The position numbers were made by a program, and so were the translations under genes. Below are positions 11,366 through 22,300 of a stretch of DNA of 41,371 bases, piece by piece (position 1 is the first letter of the stretch; every line of letters begins with the position of its first letter). Location of the stretch: contig KQ482041.1 in assembly GCA_001430745.1 (NCBI GenBank), forward strand, positions 102,027-143,397. The letters run 5' to 3'. Below the pieces are notes generated by a model. That model had not been told where the DNA came from. It was given only the letters and a program-made list of their open reading frames with translations, and did not search any database. This stretch comes from Auxenochlorella pyrenoidosa. Its lineage: Eukaryota > Chlorophyta > Trebouxiophyceae > Chlorellales > Chlorellaceae.

Positions 11366-11981
11366 GATATCTTTTAAGCCAGTAACGACGCTTCGGGTAG
11401 AACAGGCTGCGCAAAGCCTCCAGGACCGGTCGTCCAGCTCCACCGCGGCGAGCTGCAGCTCCTGCCCGGTCTGCAGGCGCTGCTAGCAGCTAATTTGGAT
11501 CGTCGCAAGTGGTGGGTTGCGCGGATGGTGGCTCCCTGTGCTGTGAGTGCAACATGTTGCAACGGCGTGCGCCATGTGGCGCCACCGCTTCCCCCGCCCG
11601 CAGACTGGTCATGCCCCTGTGCTCAGGTGTGATGTGCTCCCAACCATGCTCCCTGCCACATGCCTGGCTTTCTGACAGACCCAGCTTAAATTGTGCATCA
11701 GAGGAATGGCCGAGCATTTTAAGTTACAGAGGTAGGGGGTTGGCAGGGGACAGATTGCAAAGCAGAGACGATTTGGCGACATGAGCAGCGCGGCCCGAGG
11801 CTGAGATTAACAGAGTTATCAAAGAGGTCGTGGGCTCGGTAGCTTGCAATGTGGATGGAGGAATGAACTGAGCGCCCATGTGGCTAAGAGGAAGGGCAGG
11901 CTGCAGTGCATGGGAATGCGAGGCTCCTGCGGGCTGGGGGCCCAGCAGCTCTTCAGTTCAAGCATGTTCACATCGCCCTTG
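11366..11981. other. PQQ-gene 5' flank and Cys-rich-gene 3' UTR
   Basis: Both neighbours are on the minus strand. No coding frame is supported. A minus-strand TGTAA near 11724 probably ends the Cys-rich gene transcript, leaving about 360 bases for the promoter and 5' UTR of the PQQ gene. Confidence 0.5.
11724..11728 (-). terminator. Putative poly(A) signal TGTAA for the Cys-rich gene
   Basis: Minus-strand TGTAA about 255 bases beyond the stop codon at 11982-11984. Confidence 0.45.
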
Positions 11982-14900
11982 CTAGCAGCTGGTGCAAGTG
12001 TCGATGAGGGACTCGGGGGCGCTGGGCGGGTTGCTCGTGAAGTACCAAATGTCGAAGAGCCGGTCCTTGCACGCCTGGGGCTTGGTCACCTGCGGCGACA
12101 GGGCACACACAGTGCGGACAGGTGTGCCGCATGCAAGGATGGCCTTGCACAGCACGGTAGACCCCAACGGATGCTTCAGGTGGTTGACTGCCAGGCCCTT
12201 CTCTCTCCAGCTGCTGCCCCTCACCTTCTTCTTCACCACCAGCTTGCTGTACTCGGGGTACCTGCGAGGGCAGAGGAGAAGGAAAGAGGAGCCATTGGCA
12301 GGCTGGTCGTAAAATGCCCGCTCGAGCAGCGCATGCACAAGCACCTGGCGACTCAGAACGCGGCATGAGACACTGTCATGGTCCGGGAAAAGCGCCACAC
12401 GGTGGCGCAGGCACAAGGCGCCACACACAGGCGGCAGTGCCCAGCCCCGCTCACTTGGCATACTGAGCCATGCACTCGCCAGTGCACCTGCAACCAACAA
12501 GGCGCGGAGCAGATCAAGGTGTGCAGAGGATGGCCAGAGCCGCACGCATGGCGGCGCACATGCAACCCGGAACACTGCGCAAGCAGCTCACTTGTTGGGC
12601 CACACGGAGGAGCCGCCTCCGTGGGTGGTGGGCTTGGGGTAGGCCGGGTTCCACATGCACCTGCAGCCCCGAGCGCACCGGCGGCCTTGGGATTGATTTG
12701 ATGCAATCACTCGTTTCTTGAATGTGAGCCCTGAGCTGGCCGACCTTCCGTGGCATTGCAGCATGGCCGCACATGTCCTGCAGCGCATGCTGCTCCTCCA
12801 CAGGGCATCCCTCCCCACCCACCCACCCGACCACCCTCCGATTGCCACTCACACGGGGCTGAAGCCGTACAGCGACACGCAGGCCTTGTAGCAGTACTCC
12901 CGGGCCGCCACGCGGTCATCGGGGATGTCCCTGGCGATAGCGAGAGGGGCAGCAGGCAGGGGGGGAGGAGGCACGAGGACAGGCGAGGTGAGCTGGGTGG
13001 GCGCAGCCACCACTACGTTGCGACAACACTAGGGCTGTGCGTGGCTTGCGCCTGTGCTGCACCCAGGCTGCCACCCAGCACGATACAGGCACCCGCCCCC
13101 CTCTTGCTCACAGGTCGTCGCGCACGGTGCCGGCCTTGCACTTCAGGCAGTCGGGCGCGACCTTGCCCAGCTGGAAGAGCGTCTTGCAGGACGAGGAGAG
13201 GCTGGTGTAGTACAGAGGGGTGGGCGAGAAGATCTTGCTGGAGCACTGCGCAGGGCGGATGGAACACAGCAAACCAGGCAGGTCCAGCCGGTTAGTGAGT
13301 GAGGAGCTCACAGCAAGCACGACGCTGGCAACAGCGGCCGGGATTGGTGCACCGGTGCGCCCTGGGTGCGCATGCAGGGCATGCAGGGGCAGGGAGCTCA
13401 CACGCGCGGTGCATCCGTTGCCGAACGCAAACTTCTTTCCAGACGTGAAGTCCTCCACGCAGATGGGCTTCCTGCATTGGGATCAGTCAGGCAGGCGTTG
13501 CGCGCTCAGGGCAGAATCGGGATATAACGAGCGCATCATTGACAGCACAGAACGTCACACTCCCACGTTGCATTTTGCACCATCACTAGACGAGCGCTAG
13601 ACCCGCACTGCAACTCGTGCTATGCTCCCTTTTCCATGATTTCGTGCTTGATGCTGCGTGCCGCCTCCTCTGTCAGAGGTCTCGCCCCCTTCCTGCACCG
13701 CCTCACCAGCCGTCGCGGTCAGCGCAGGCAATGTTGCACTGCTCCTCGGGGATGGCCTTGAACTTGGGCTTGGGCGCGGCCGCGGCGGGGCACTTGTAGC
13801 AGATCGGCTCCGAGATATCCCCAAAGTAGATTTCCCACACCTGGGGCACAGGAGCGAAGCGCAGGGAGGATGAGCCAAGGAATTGTGGCAAAACGCAGCC
13901 AGGCACGACAGTCAGCGTCTCCCTGGGGACATGTCAAGGTGCAGGCACATGCTCTGCCGCGCACACTCTTGACCCGGCAGCAGGGCACACCTTCTGGTAG
14001 CAGAAGTCGCGCATGGCAACTGCGGCACAGTGGCAGCAGGGGCAGAGGGGGATGGTGAGGCAATGCTGCAACGCCGCAGCGCTGCAGCCGTGATGAAGCT
14101 CGAAGCCAGCCTTGGCTGCCTGCCCAGTTGGGAGCGGCTCATACAGCGGGCGAGAGCGGCACACGAGAGGCCTCACCGCGGCGCTTCACCACCAGGTTGT
14201 TGGTCTCGCTGTACTTGCCCCACTTCTGCATGCACTTGGCGGTACACCTGGGGGGGGTGGAGGGCGGGGCAGCGCCTGGTGAGGAGACTACGGGCGCCCG
14301 CATGAGCGCAAAACACACCCCGGCTCCCAGTTGCCACCCCTGGCGTCCTTGCGGCTAGGTAGCATCGACGGCCTCCTGCAAAGCCACGCCCGCGTCACAG
14401 GCCCAGCCAGCCCCGCTCACTCGTTCGGAAAAATGAATTCGCCCCCACCATGGGTGGTGGGCTTCGGATATTTTGGGTTCCACACACACACGGGGTCCCA
14501 GCCATCGGTCTGCAGGCACTCTTTGTAGCAGGCGGTGCGGGCCGCCATGCGGTCGTCATTCAGGTTGGCGCTGAGGGGGGCAGGGGGGGGGGGGAGCCAG
14601 GGCAGGGAGGGGTGGGGGTGGGAGCATCCTAGAAACCAGGCGAGAACAGGTATTCCTGCTCCAGGTTGGCGCTGAGAGGGGAGGGGTGGGGGGAGCAGGA
14701 GCAAGGAGGGTTGAAGTTGGGGGCCATCGTAGCAAGCCAGGCGAGGAAGGGTATTCCTGCTGGACTCTCCAGGAACTTGCCCACAGGTGGCCCAGGCTGC
14801 ACGGAGTGGTTATGATGCAGGGCAGGGCTGGGTGGTGTTGTCTGGCGGTGGCTCGCCGCCCACCACCCGTTCAGTGCGTTGGGTTGGTGGATACCCATCA

Positions 14901-15198
14901 GCTGCTAGCAGGGGGGCTGTGTACCTGGCAGCCAGCAGGTTTTGAACTATTGGGCAGTTTCCCAGCACAGGGTCGAAGGGTTCTGATCCCGGGCGGCTTG
15001 CATGCATCCAGCAGCAATGGAGCGCTGGCAACCAGCTGGCAGCCAGGGCTCGCAAGCGGCGGCACTGTGCTGGCAGCAAATCCCACGTCCACCCTCCCGC
15101 GGCTCGCTAATCGGTTTGTCTCTCTCTGCACACCTGGCGGGCGATGCCAGCGCTGCTGCAAGCAGCAGGGCTGCGAGCGTCGTCCAACAGGTCCGCAT
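11982..15198 (-). CDS. Secreted Cys-rich protein with two homologous halves (unrecognised family)
   Basis: Twelve exons (15198-15134, 14570-14421, 14247-14177, 14019-13991, 13840-13707, 13471-13402, 13245-13112, 12930-12853, 12660-12592, 12487-12455, 12261-12225, 12089-11982) join through eleven matching phases to 325 residues. Residues 1-22 are a signal peptide (LAALLLAAALASPASA). Two copies of a module follow: repeat 1 from about 23 and repeat 2 from about 219. Aligned landmarks are DDR-x-AAR-x-x-CYK, D/S-P-V-C-x-W-NP, YPKPTTHGGG, PN-E/K-C-T-x-x-C-M, S-K/N-LVVK and a [FI]-x-I-[WY]-F block. Between the copies lies a Cys-rich linker (ICYKC, CNIAC, CLKC). Repeat 2 carries extra introns (12661-12852, 12262-12454) absent from repeat 1, and exons of 29, 33 and 37 bases occur. 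Paired cysteines and the signal peptide suggest a disulfide-bonded cell-surface or wall protein. I recognise no family. Confidence 0.85.
14561..14762 (-). repeat. Two-copy tandem repeat of about 100 bases spanning the exon 2 acceptor
   Basis: Copies 14561-14661 and 14662-14762 both begin (plus strand) with CAGGTTGGCGCTGAG, run through a G-rich tract, and end with the similar blocks CCAGGCGAG...GGTATTCCTGCT. The left edge includes ten bases of exon 2 of the Cys-rich gene, so the intron contains a second copy of the true splice acceptor. Confidence 0.75.
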
Positions 15199-16330
15199 AG
15201 GACCAACACGGTTTGGCGTTTGTGAGATGCAGACGCCGGTGCACACCGGACAGGTTGGAGGTGGACAAACCGATGGTGATTGACGGCATCTGTGCCGCCT
15301 GGTAAGGCATGGTGCCGCTGCTGCGCACAGCGTGCCCGCCACGCAGCCCGGCGGTCAGTTGATGTCAACAACACTCACACCTATGAAACGCCCCGTCTGC
15401 TAGCTAAATTGCCGACGCTTTGTCTGTGTTGTGACTGTCCTCTACTTCTCAAGGCCGCCTGCAAAAGGCAAATTTGCTGCTGGTGTCAGGCCATACCCCT
15501 GCTGCCAGTCCCAACCGCCGACGCCGAAGTCCCTCGGTGGCAGTCCAAGGAATCCGCGTCCCTTTAAAGTGAGAAGCACAAATCCTGGCCCCACCGATGC
15601 CACTGATGCTAGATCTGGGAATAGCCTTTGTCACCGTTCTCAGCCCCCTTTCCGTGCTCAAGGCAGAGGCAGCCGGCAGCGGAAATGGTGCGCCTGCAAC
15701 TGCCTGCACGCGGCAGGCTGCGTCGCTGGAGATTAAGAAAATGTCAACTGGGCCTGGCCATGCACCACAGAGGAATCGCATACTACGCAGACGGCTGGGC
15801 ACGCTCCGGCTGCTGCATTCCCCAAGTGCACTATGGCACCGTTTGTGAGCGTGGCCCTCTGCCCTGCCTGTCCTGCTTCATCTCTGCTTCAGGACAACTG
15901 TGCTGCGCTCTGTGGCGGAGTGCTGCAGCTTGCTTGTTTGAGCAGTCTGTCTCACTGCAACGAACATCAGCGCGGACTGGGAGTGCTGCTCAGTGTGCCG
16001 GCGGGCTGCAGGAGGACGCGGCGCTGGCAGCTGGCAGCAGACCCATTACCGCACCGCGCCATCAGCCACCTAGCATGGGCTGGTGCACGGCAGGGCTTAG
16101 ACAACGCCCCACTCGGGTTGTTCGCAAGCAATCGAGCCAGAGGCTCTTAGAAAACGTGCAGGGAGGCGGGTCTGTTGTGGGTGCGGCTGCGGCCAGCCAG
16201 CGAGCCTGCTTCGCTCCAGGGCAGCGCAGCAGGGGCATTGTCGCGCAGCAGGCAGGCATGAGTGGCTCTCCGTCTCCTACCGTGTGGTGCAAATTTTATT
16301 CTAGCTCCTCAGCTTAACAATATCAGCAGC
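15199..16330. other. Divergent intergenic region
   Basis: About 1.1 kb between the start codons of the Cys-rich gene (-) and the LEA-like gene (+), so it should hold both promoters and 5' UTRs. Open frames exist on both strands, but none gives a recognisable domain or a convincing exon chain. No TATA box is evident. Confidence 0.5.
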
Positions 16331-18271
16331 ATGGCGGAGAAGGGTGCAGAGGTGACACTGCACATGCTGGCCACTTCGGACCCTTCTTTTTGGTGCCTTG
16401 GACTGCACGCTTGCTGCAGCTGACGTGTCCAGCATGCCTGCAGGGGACAGGGACGCAAGACTGGGGACGCTCCACTGCAGTGAGTTGCGTCATCAGAGGC
16501 GCCGGCGGCCGCCTGCCAAGCGCTCAGCTGCATCGCCTGTCTCACCACACTCTGCAGGCTGGCGCAGCGCGCCCTTCTCTCTTCAAGACCAGTGCCAGTG
16601 CGGCAGAAATTGCATCGGCTGATGTGTCGGGCTATGCCGAGCCCGGGCTGTCAGAGCACAAGGTAGGAGCGGCGTGGGCCCCGACAAGTCGTGTCCTCCA
16701 GAGCCTTGACACAGGAAGGCCCACAGGTGTCTGTGGTGCTCACTGAGACCCATGCCTGTGGCGCGCGCAGCAATCCCCACCCCTGGCACCCACCTGCTGT
16801 GCCCAGGGCACCCCCGGGGGTCACCACCTGGACCCGCACTGGCACAAGGGGCGGGGTGGGCTGCGCCCCGAGGGGGAGGACTTTGAGGAGGAGCAGGCAC
16901 GGCTGCGGGAGCTGGAGGAGGTGAGCCCAGCTGGGCTGGAAAGCTGTCGCGCACGCCTTCAGTGGCCACATTGCCTGGCGCATGCTGCCATCCTTGCCCT
17001 GCCCCTATTGACGCGCAGGTGCCACCTGCCACGGGGCTGTTGGCCCGGCGGCGTGCACTCCAGCCCACGATTGTGCCTTAAGGCTTTGTCCCTTCCCGCG
17101 CCCCTGCAGCACAACGCGCCCAGCCTGGCATCGCGCGCGCGCCAGGCGGTGGGCGCCGTGGGCTCTACCCTGCAGGCCGCGGCGAGCCGGATGATGCCCT
17201 CGATGTTCAAGTCTACGCCCAGCGCGGCAGAGCTGGCCTCCGGGGATGCCGAGGGCTACGCCGAGCCGGGCCTGGCAGAGCACAAGGTGGGGGGCTGCTG
17301 TCTGCGGAAGGGGCGGGCTGCATCAGCCGCGGTTTAGTGCATTGGTGGGACAGCACACACAACAAGGCAGCTTGAGAAGTTTCAACAGGGATTTGAAAAG
17401 CTTGACGTCTGGCATCTCGCACGCAGACAGACCGGCTGACCTACCAGAGTGCCAGACCCAGGTCACCACCCTCCCGCACCACCCTCCAGCCTGGCGATGA
17501 CCCCAACCAGCCCTCCCACAGCATGCTTGGCCCCCCCTCCTCAGGGCACCCCTGGGGGGCACCCCCTGGACCCGCACTGGCACAAGGGGCGGGGTGGGCT
17601 GCGCCCCGAGGGGGAGGACTTTGAGGAGGAGCAGGCGCGGCTTCGGGAGCTGGAGGAGCACCAGCAGGTGGGGGGGAGGCCTCCTAGGTGCTGGGTTGGT
17701 CAGCACTGCCGGCAAAGGTGTCTGCTGCACATTCAGGGAGCACGCCCCTGGGGGGGCTGGCGAAACCAGGCAGAAGTGTGGAGGCCACTGGGGTTGCCAG
17801 CGGCGGCGGCCCCCCTGCGCCCGGCGGTGCTCTAAGGGAGGCCCTGGGGGGCCGGTCGAGCAGGTCAACACGCCCGCCGCAGCTGCTTGCGTGCGAACGC
17901 TGCGGCGCGCCTCGGCTGGTCTGCCGCCTGGCATGTATGCAGGGCAAGGGCATGGTGGAGCGCGCCACAGAGAAGGCTGGCGAGATGCTGCAGGTGAAGG
18001 CTACTGCGGGCAGCACGCACCTGGTGCCTGGATCCACCCAGGCGATGCATGCATGAAGCAGGGAGCATGGCTCTGCATGTGTGCAGTTAAACCAGCAATT
18101 GCACAGAAGTCAACTGCGCCCTGCTGGCATGCACCAGCTTCAGAACTGGTCGGAAGGCAGAGCATTCCGCTGGACCGATTGGTCCAGAGAGGCCTGCCAG
18201 CCGTGCGTCCCCGCTGCCATCCTTCATCGCAGGCTGCCAAAGAGATGGTGGGAATGGAGCCCAAGAAGTGA
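16331..18271 (+). CDS. LEA-like hydrophilic protein with a duplicated two-exon module
   Basis: Seven exons (16331-16351, 16558-16662, 16807-16920, 17110-17286, 17545-17667, 17943-17993, 18233-18271), all phase 0, give 209 residues from MAEKGAE to MVGMEPKK. Exons 2+3 (residues 8-80) are repeated as exons 4+5 (81-180). Each copy holds SAAE[IL]AS[AG]D, GYAEPGL[SA]EHK, then GTPGGHxLDPHWHKGRGG and the acidic EGEDFEEEQARLRELEE. Exon 4 adds an Ala-rich helix (SRARQAVGAVGSTLQAAASR). The C terminus (ERATEKAGEMLQAAKEMVG) has the Lys/Glu/Ala amphipathic pattern of group-3 LEA proteins. No signal peptide or membrane segment, so probably cytosolic. Because every intron is phase 0, the duplicated pair of exons could be added without breaking the frame. 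LEA-like is inferred from the tail only; the DPHWHKG module is not recognised. Confidence 0.8.
16807..17667 (+). repeat. Near-identical duplicated exons 3 and 5 of the LEA-like gene
   Basis: Exon 3 (16807-16920) and the first 114 bases of exon 5 (17545-17658) differ at about five positions and share an unbroken identical block of roughly 70 bases covering HWHKGRGG and the acidic region. The flanking introns are not alike, and exons 2 and 4 are more diverged. Confidence 0.85.
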
Positions 18272-19394
18272 AGAAGAAGCCGGGCTGGCAGCAGCAGCTG
18301 CACCGAGGCGAGAGCACAAGCGGCAGGCCAGCATGGTGGGTGGCCGCTTGTGCTTCCTTGGAAGATGCACCGAAGATCACCCACATTGCAGGCATGCCCC
18401 GTTGAATTTGTACATGCCGCCTGCATGCGCCTGTTGAGTCACTGAAAGCCAGCCATTGGGCATGATGCAAGGGTGAGGCCAAAGGTGTGGTAACTGTGGT
18501 GGTGCCGCACACGACATGCACAACCTCTGCCAGAGGTGGCAGACAATCCTCGCTGCCTGCTTGCACAGCGTGCTCACATGTGATCAAATTACACGAGCTT
18601 TGAAGGGGATAGCAGCAGCATAGGGAGGTTGGAGGTTCGTTGGCAAGGCATCGTCTGAATCAAGTCTCATTTCAGGCTGGGGCCATCAACCAAATCGGCG
18701 ATCAAAGGCACATGAGAGGGGCAGTGCAGGGTGGGTGGCAGAGGGCGCCAGCATGCCAGGCGAGGAGGGGGAAGGCAGGGCGGGCTCGAAGTTCGGGAGC
18801 CAAGCCGCCCGGGCGAAAAAGGGACAACACATTGGTGTGCAAGGGGCAAAACCGCACAGCACGCACAGACATGGCAGGTGAGGCAGGAAGGGCGGGTCTG
18901 CTGATCCTACGGGGTATTGCTTGCGCCAATCAAACAAGACGGTACCATGAAAGGGATAAGAGGCCAGAGGGCCATGTGCAGCACTGGGGGCCGCCCGCGG
19001 CTTGGCACATGCTGTTGAGGGGCTGGCTGCCAGCAGGTTGGCTGGAGAGGTTGGCAAACAGCTTCTGATGGCTGGCAGCGGTGGACGACATGAAACTGGA
19101 AAAATTGGGTGTTGCAACATGGCAGGAGGAGGTGGGGGCGCAGATCTCTGACGCAGAGGCCAGGGCCTAGGTGGTGCTGGCGACCCGCCGCAGCAAGCAC
19201 CACCACGTCGTGCCAGCGGGGGAAGCGCTTTGGTTCTTGGGTGAGGCAGGTGGGGCTGGCAGCTGATTGGCTGAGCTCGCCGCAGCCGGGCCTTGGCTGT
19301 GGCACCACGCCGCAGCAGGCGCGCCGGCCGTGTGCAGCTCGCGGCGGCGCTGCGGCCGCCTTTCGAAGGGAGGTGTGCTTCTCAGGCTGCGCGC
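18272..19394. other. Convergent intergenic region (3' UTRs)
   Basis: Between the stops of the LEA-like gene (+) and the STT7-type kinase gene (-). No supported coding exon; the long frames here are composition effects. A minus-strand TGTAA near 18589 could end the kinase transcript with a long 3' UTR. Confidence 0.5.
18589..18593 (-). terminator. Possible poly(A) signal TGTAA for the STT7-type gene
   Basis: Minus-strand TGTAA about 800 bases after the stop. It is the first copy noticed in the region, and the long 3' UTR makes the call tentative. Confidence 0.35.
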
Positions 19395-22300
19395 CTAGCT
19401 GCGGCGGGCGCCCACAAAGTCGAAGAGCTTCTTGCCCTTGCTGGCTGGCTTCTTGGCCTCCTCGCCGGGCGCCTTGCCATTCCCGTTGGCCTCGTCGCCG
19501 GCCCTGCCGTTACCGTTGTCGGCAACCCCCTTGCGGGCCTGCACGGGAGGCGGCATGGTGCACCGTGAGCGGTGGCGCGTCAGGACCTTGCGGCGGCCGG
19601 CCTGCCTTGCGGGACTCCAAGAGGGCCTTGGATGCGACCAGTTACAGGTCAGGCTGGACGCCGGCACATCTGCTGGCAGGGCAGCGCAGGTGCCGCCGCA
19701 TGCCCACCGCCCAGTGCTGGCGAGTTTAACTGCTGGGGGCTGGGCGCCTGGGGGCGAGGGGCCGCACCTGCCCACCGACGGCGCGGCGCTCGTTCAGGCG
19801 CGCCTGCACCTCTGCCTGCCGTGACTGCCACCAGGCAATGGTGTTGGAGGCATTGGCCAGGTTCTCAGGGAGCTCATCCTGCGGGGTGGTGGCCAGAGGG
19901 TGGGCGCTGTTTCGCAGCAGCCAGGGATTGGACACATGCAGTAGATGGCACCACTGCCAGCCAAGCAGCAAAGCTTGCCAGTGTCGCCTGAGGTGTTCAG
20001 CCCGCAGCGGCGCGCCTCCTCCACTGCAGCACATGCACCATCTGTGCATGGCCCTGGGCAGAGGCGGCGCACGCGCTGCACGCCCCAGGCAGCCGGGCAG
20101 CGGGCAGGGCTGGGCCTACCTCGCGCCGCCGCGCCTCCTCCACAAACCCCTCCTCCGACAGGTACGCCTCGGTGAACCCGCCCGCCTCGCGCGTGCCGTT
20201 GCGCGCCACCTGCTTCTCCAGCCAGCCATCGTCCACCGACTCGGTCATCTGCGGGGTGGTGTGTGTGTGTGTGGGTGGTGGTGGTGGTGGGGGTGGGGGG
20301 TCGCAGCCAGGCAGGCCGGCACTCGCAGGGGCACAGGTGGCCGCCAGCACCTCTGGCTCCGCTGTCGGTTGCAGGGAGCCGGTTGTTCCAGGTGCTGAGA
20401 ATTGGCGGACCCCACGTGTAAAGCGCACCAAGCTCTGCTCCGAGACATGAGCTGGCATGCGCGCCCGATCCCCTCATGCCCGCGCCCTGCCAAGCAGCAG
20501 AGGCCGCCCACCTTGCTGGCCACGCGGCCCAGCGTGGCAAAGGTGCCTGAGACGACGGCCGCAGGGGTGACCACCCCAAACCAGGGGTGTGCCAGCGCGG
20601 CGGTGGCGGACAGCCGGTTGAAGGGCTCATACCTGCGGGAAGGGTGGCAGGGGGTGGCAGAGGGGGGCACGGTGTCAGCAACAGCGGCCGCTGGGTGGTG
20701 TAAAACTGGGTGGGCGGCCGTCTGGCTTACGGCAAACAATTCAGCCTCCCCGCGGGTGCTTTCATGGTATGCTGGCGGAGGCTAGGCGCGGGGGCTGCGC
20801 CTCCCACGGGAGCAGCTCAAAGAAGGCCGCCGACGTGCACAGACTGTGTAGGGCGCATGCGGCTCGTGCAGGTGGCCTGCACGGGCAGCCCCACTCACTG
20901 GATGAGCTGGCACAGCAGGTCCCAGCCGCCGTCGGCGTCCAGCACAGCAAAGCCCTCCTTGTACGTCTTCTCGTCGCGCCGCTCCATGGCCCGCCGCCAG
21001 GCATTCAGGTTGTACCCATACTGCTCGCCCAGCAACCTGCAGCGGGGAGTTGCGAGGCGGGCCACTGGTGAGGCACGCTCCCATTGGGTGCCGGTGCTTC
21101 CCGCCGCCAGGCCCACGTTGCCAGGCGCGGGCGAGCGATCACACTCGATGCGCCCGACGCCCGCGGTTCAGACCCCCGGCATCGAGGCACATGGCTTGGA
21201 GGAGTCCCGGGGCACTCGGCGGGTCGCTGCAGCAGCCCAGCGGCACCCTGCCCGGCGCCCGCTGCTGCCAGGGTGCTCACTTGTTGAACTGCACCAGAGT
21301 GTTGTCCTGCCGCAGCACGGGGAAGGCCATCTGCGCCCCGAAAAGGAAANNNNNNNNNNNNNNNNNNNNNNNNNNNNNNNNNNNNNNNNNNNNNNNNNNN
21401 NNNNNNNNNNNNNNNNNNNNNNNNNNNNNNNNNNNNNNNNNNNNNNNNNNNNNNNNNNNNNNNNNNNNNNNNNNNNNNNNNNNNNNNNNNNNNNNNNNNN
21501 NNNNNNNNNNNNNNNNNNNNNNNNNNNNNNNNNNNNNNNNNNNNNNNNNNNNNNNNNNNNNNNNNNNNNNNNNNNNNNNNNNNNNNNNNNNNNNNNNNNN
21601 NNNNNNNNNNNNNNNNNNNNNNNNNNNNNNNNNNNNNNNNNNNNNNNNNNNNNNNNNNNNNNNNNNNNNNNNNNNNNNNNNNNNNNNNNNNNNNNNNNNN
21701 NNNNNNNNNNNNNATGTCACCCCCTCCCTCCGCCTGGTTGGGACAGGCCCACTGCCCATGCCTCTGGCGGGCCGGCCTCCAGCCTCTGTGCATGCGGGTC
21801 CCCACAGGCAACCGCCCCCAGCCCCCTCATGGACACGCGCCCACCCCTGCTCATCCCATGGACAGTCCGCCCACCTGCAGCAGCACCACGCCCACGCTGT
21901 ACATGTCAAAGCGGTCGGGGGCGTTGAGCCGCCACAGCACGGGCGACAGCAACGCAGCCACCGGCGCGGGCGGCGCGCTGCAGGCGCGGGGCAGCAAATG
22001 GCATCAAGGTTGGGGGCTGGTACGCTAAACTGGTGCACAGCTGCAAGGTTGCGCCCCGGTGGCTCTGCCGGTCGGGGTCGATAACACCCCCCGTGCAGGC
22101 CCTGCTGCATGCATGTGGCTCCCCCCCCCCCCCCCCCCCTCACCGCGGCGTCTGCTTGCTCATGATGTACTGCTGCGGGGGGGCGTACCGCGGGTCCAGC
22201 AGGTACTGGTTGGGCACGTAGTTGATGCCTGGGCAGGGGCAGGGGGAGGGTGGGTGGGTGGGGGGCGGTGGTTGACGCACGCAGCATTGGCGCGAGGGAG

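Noticed and set aside
21005..22287. Long frames running through the N block
   Set aside because: They exist only because N codons are read as open; kinase exons on the minus strand explain both flanks.
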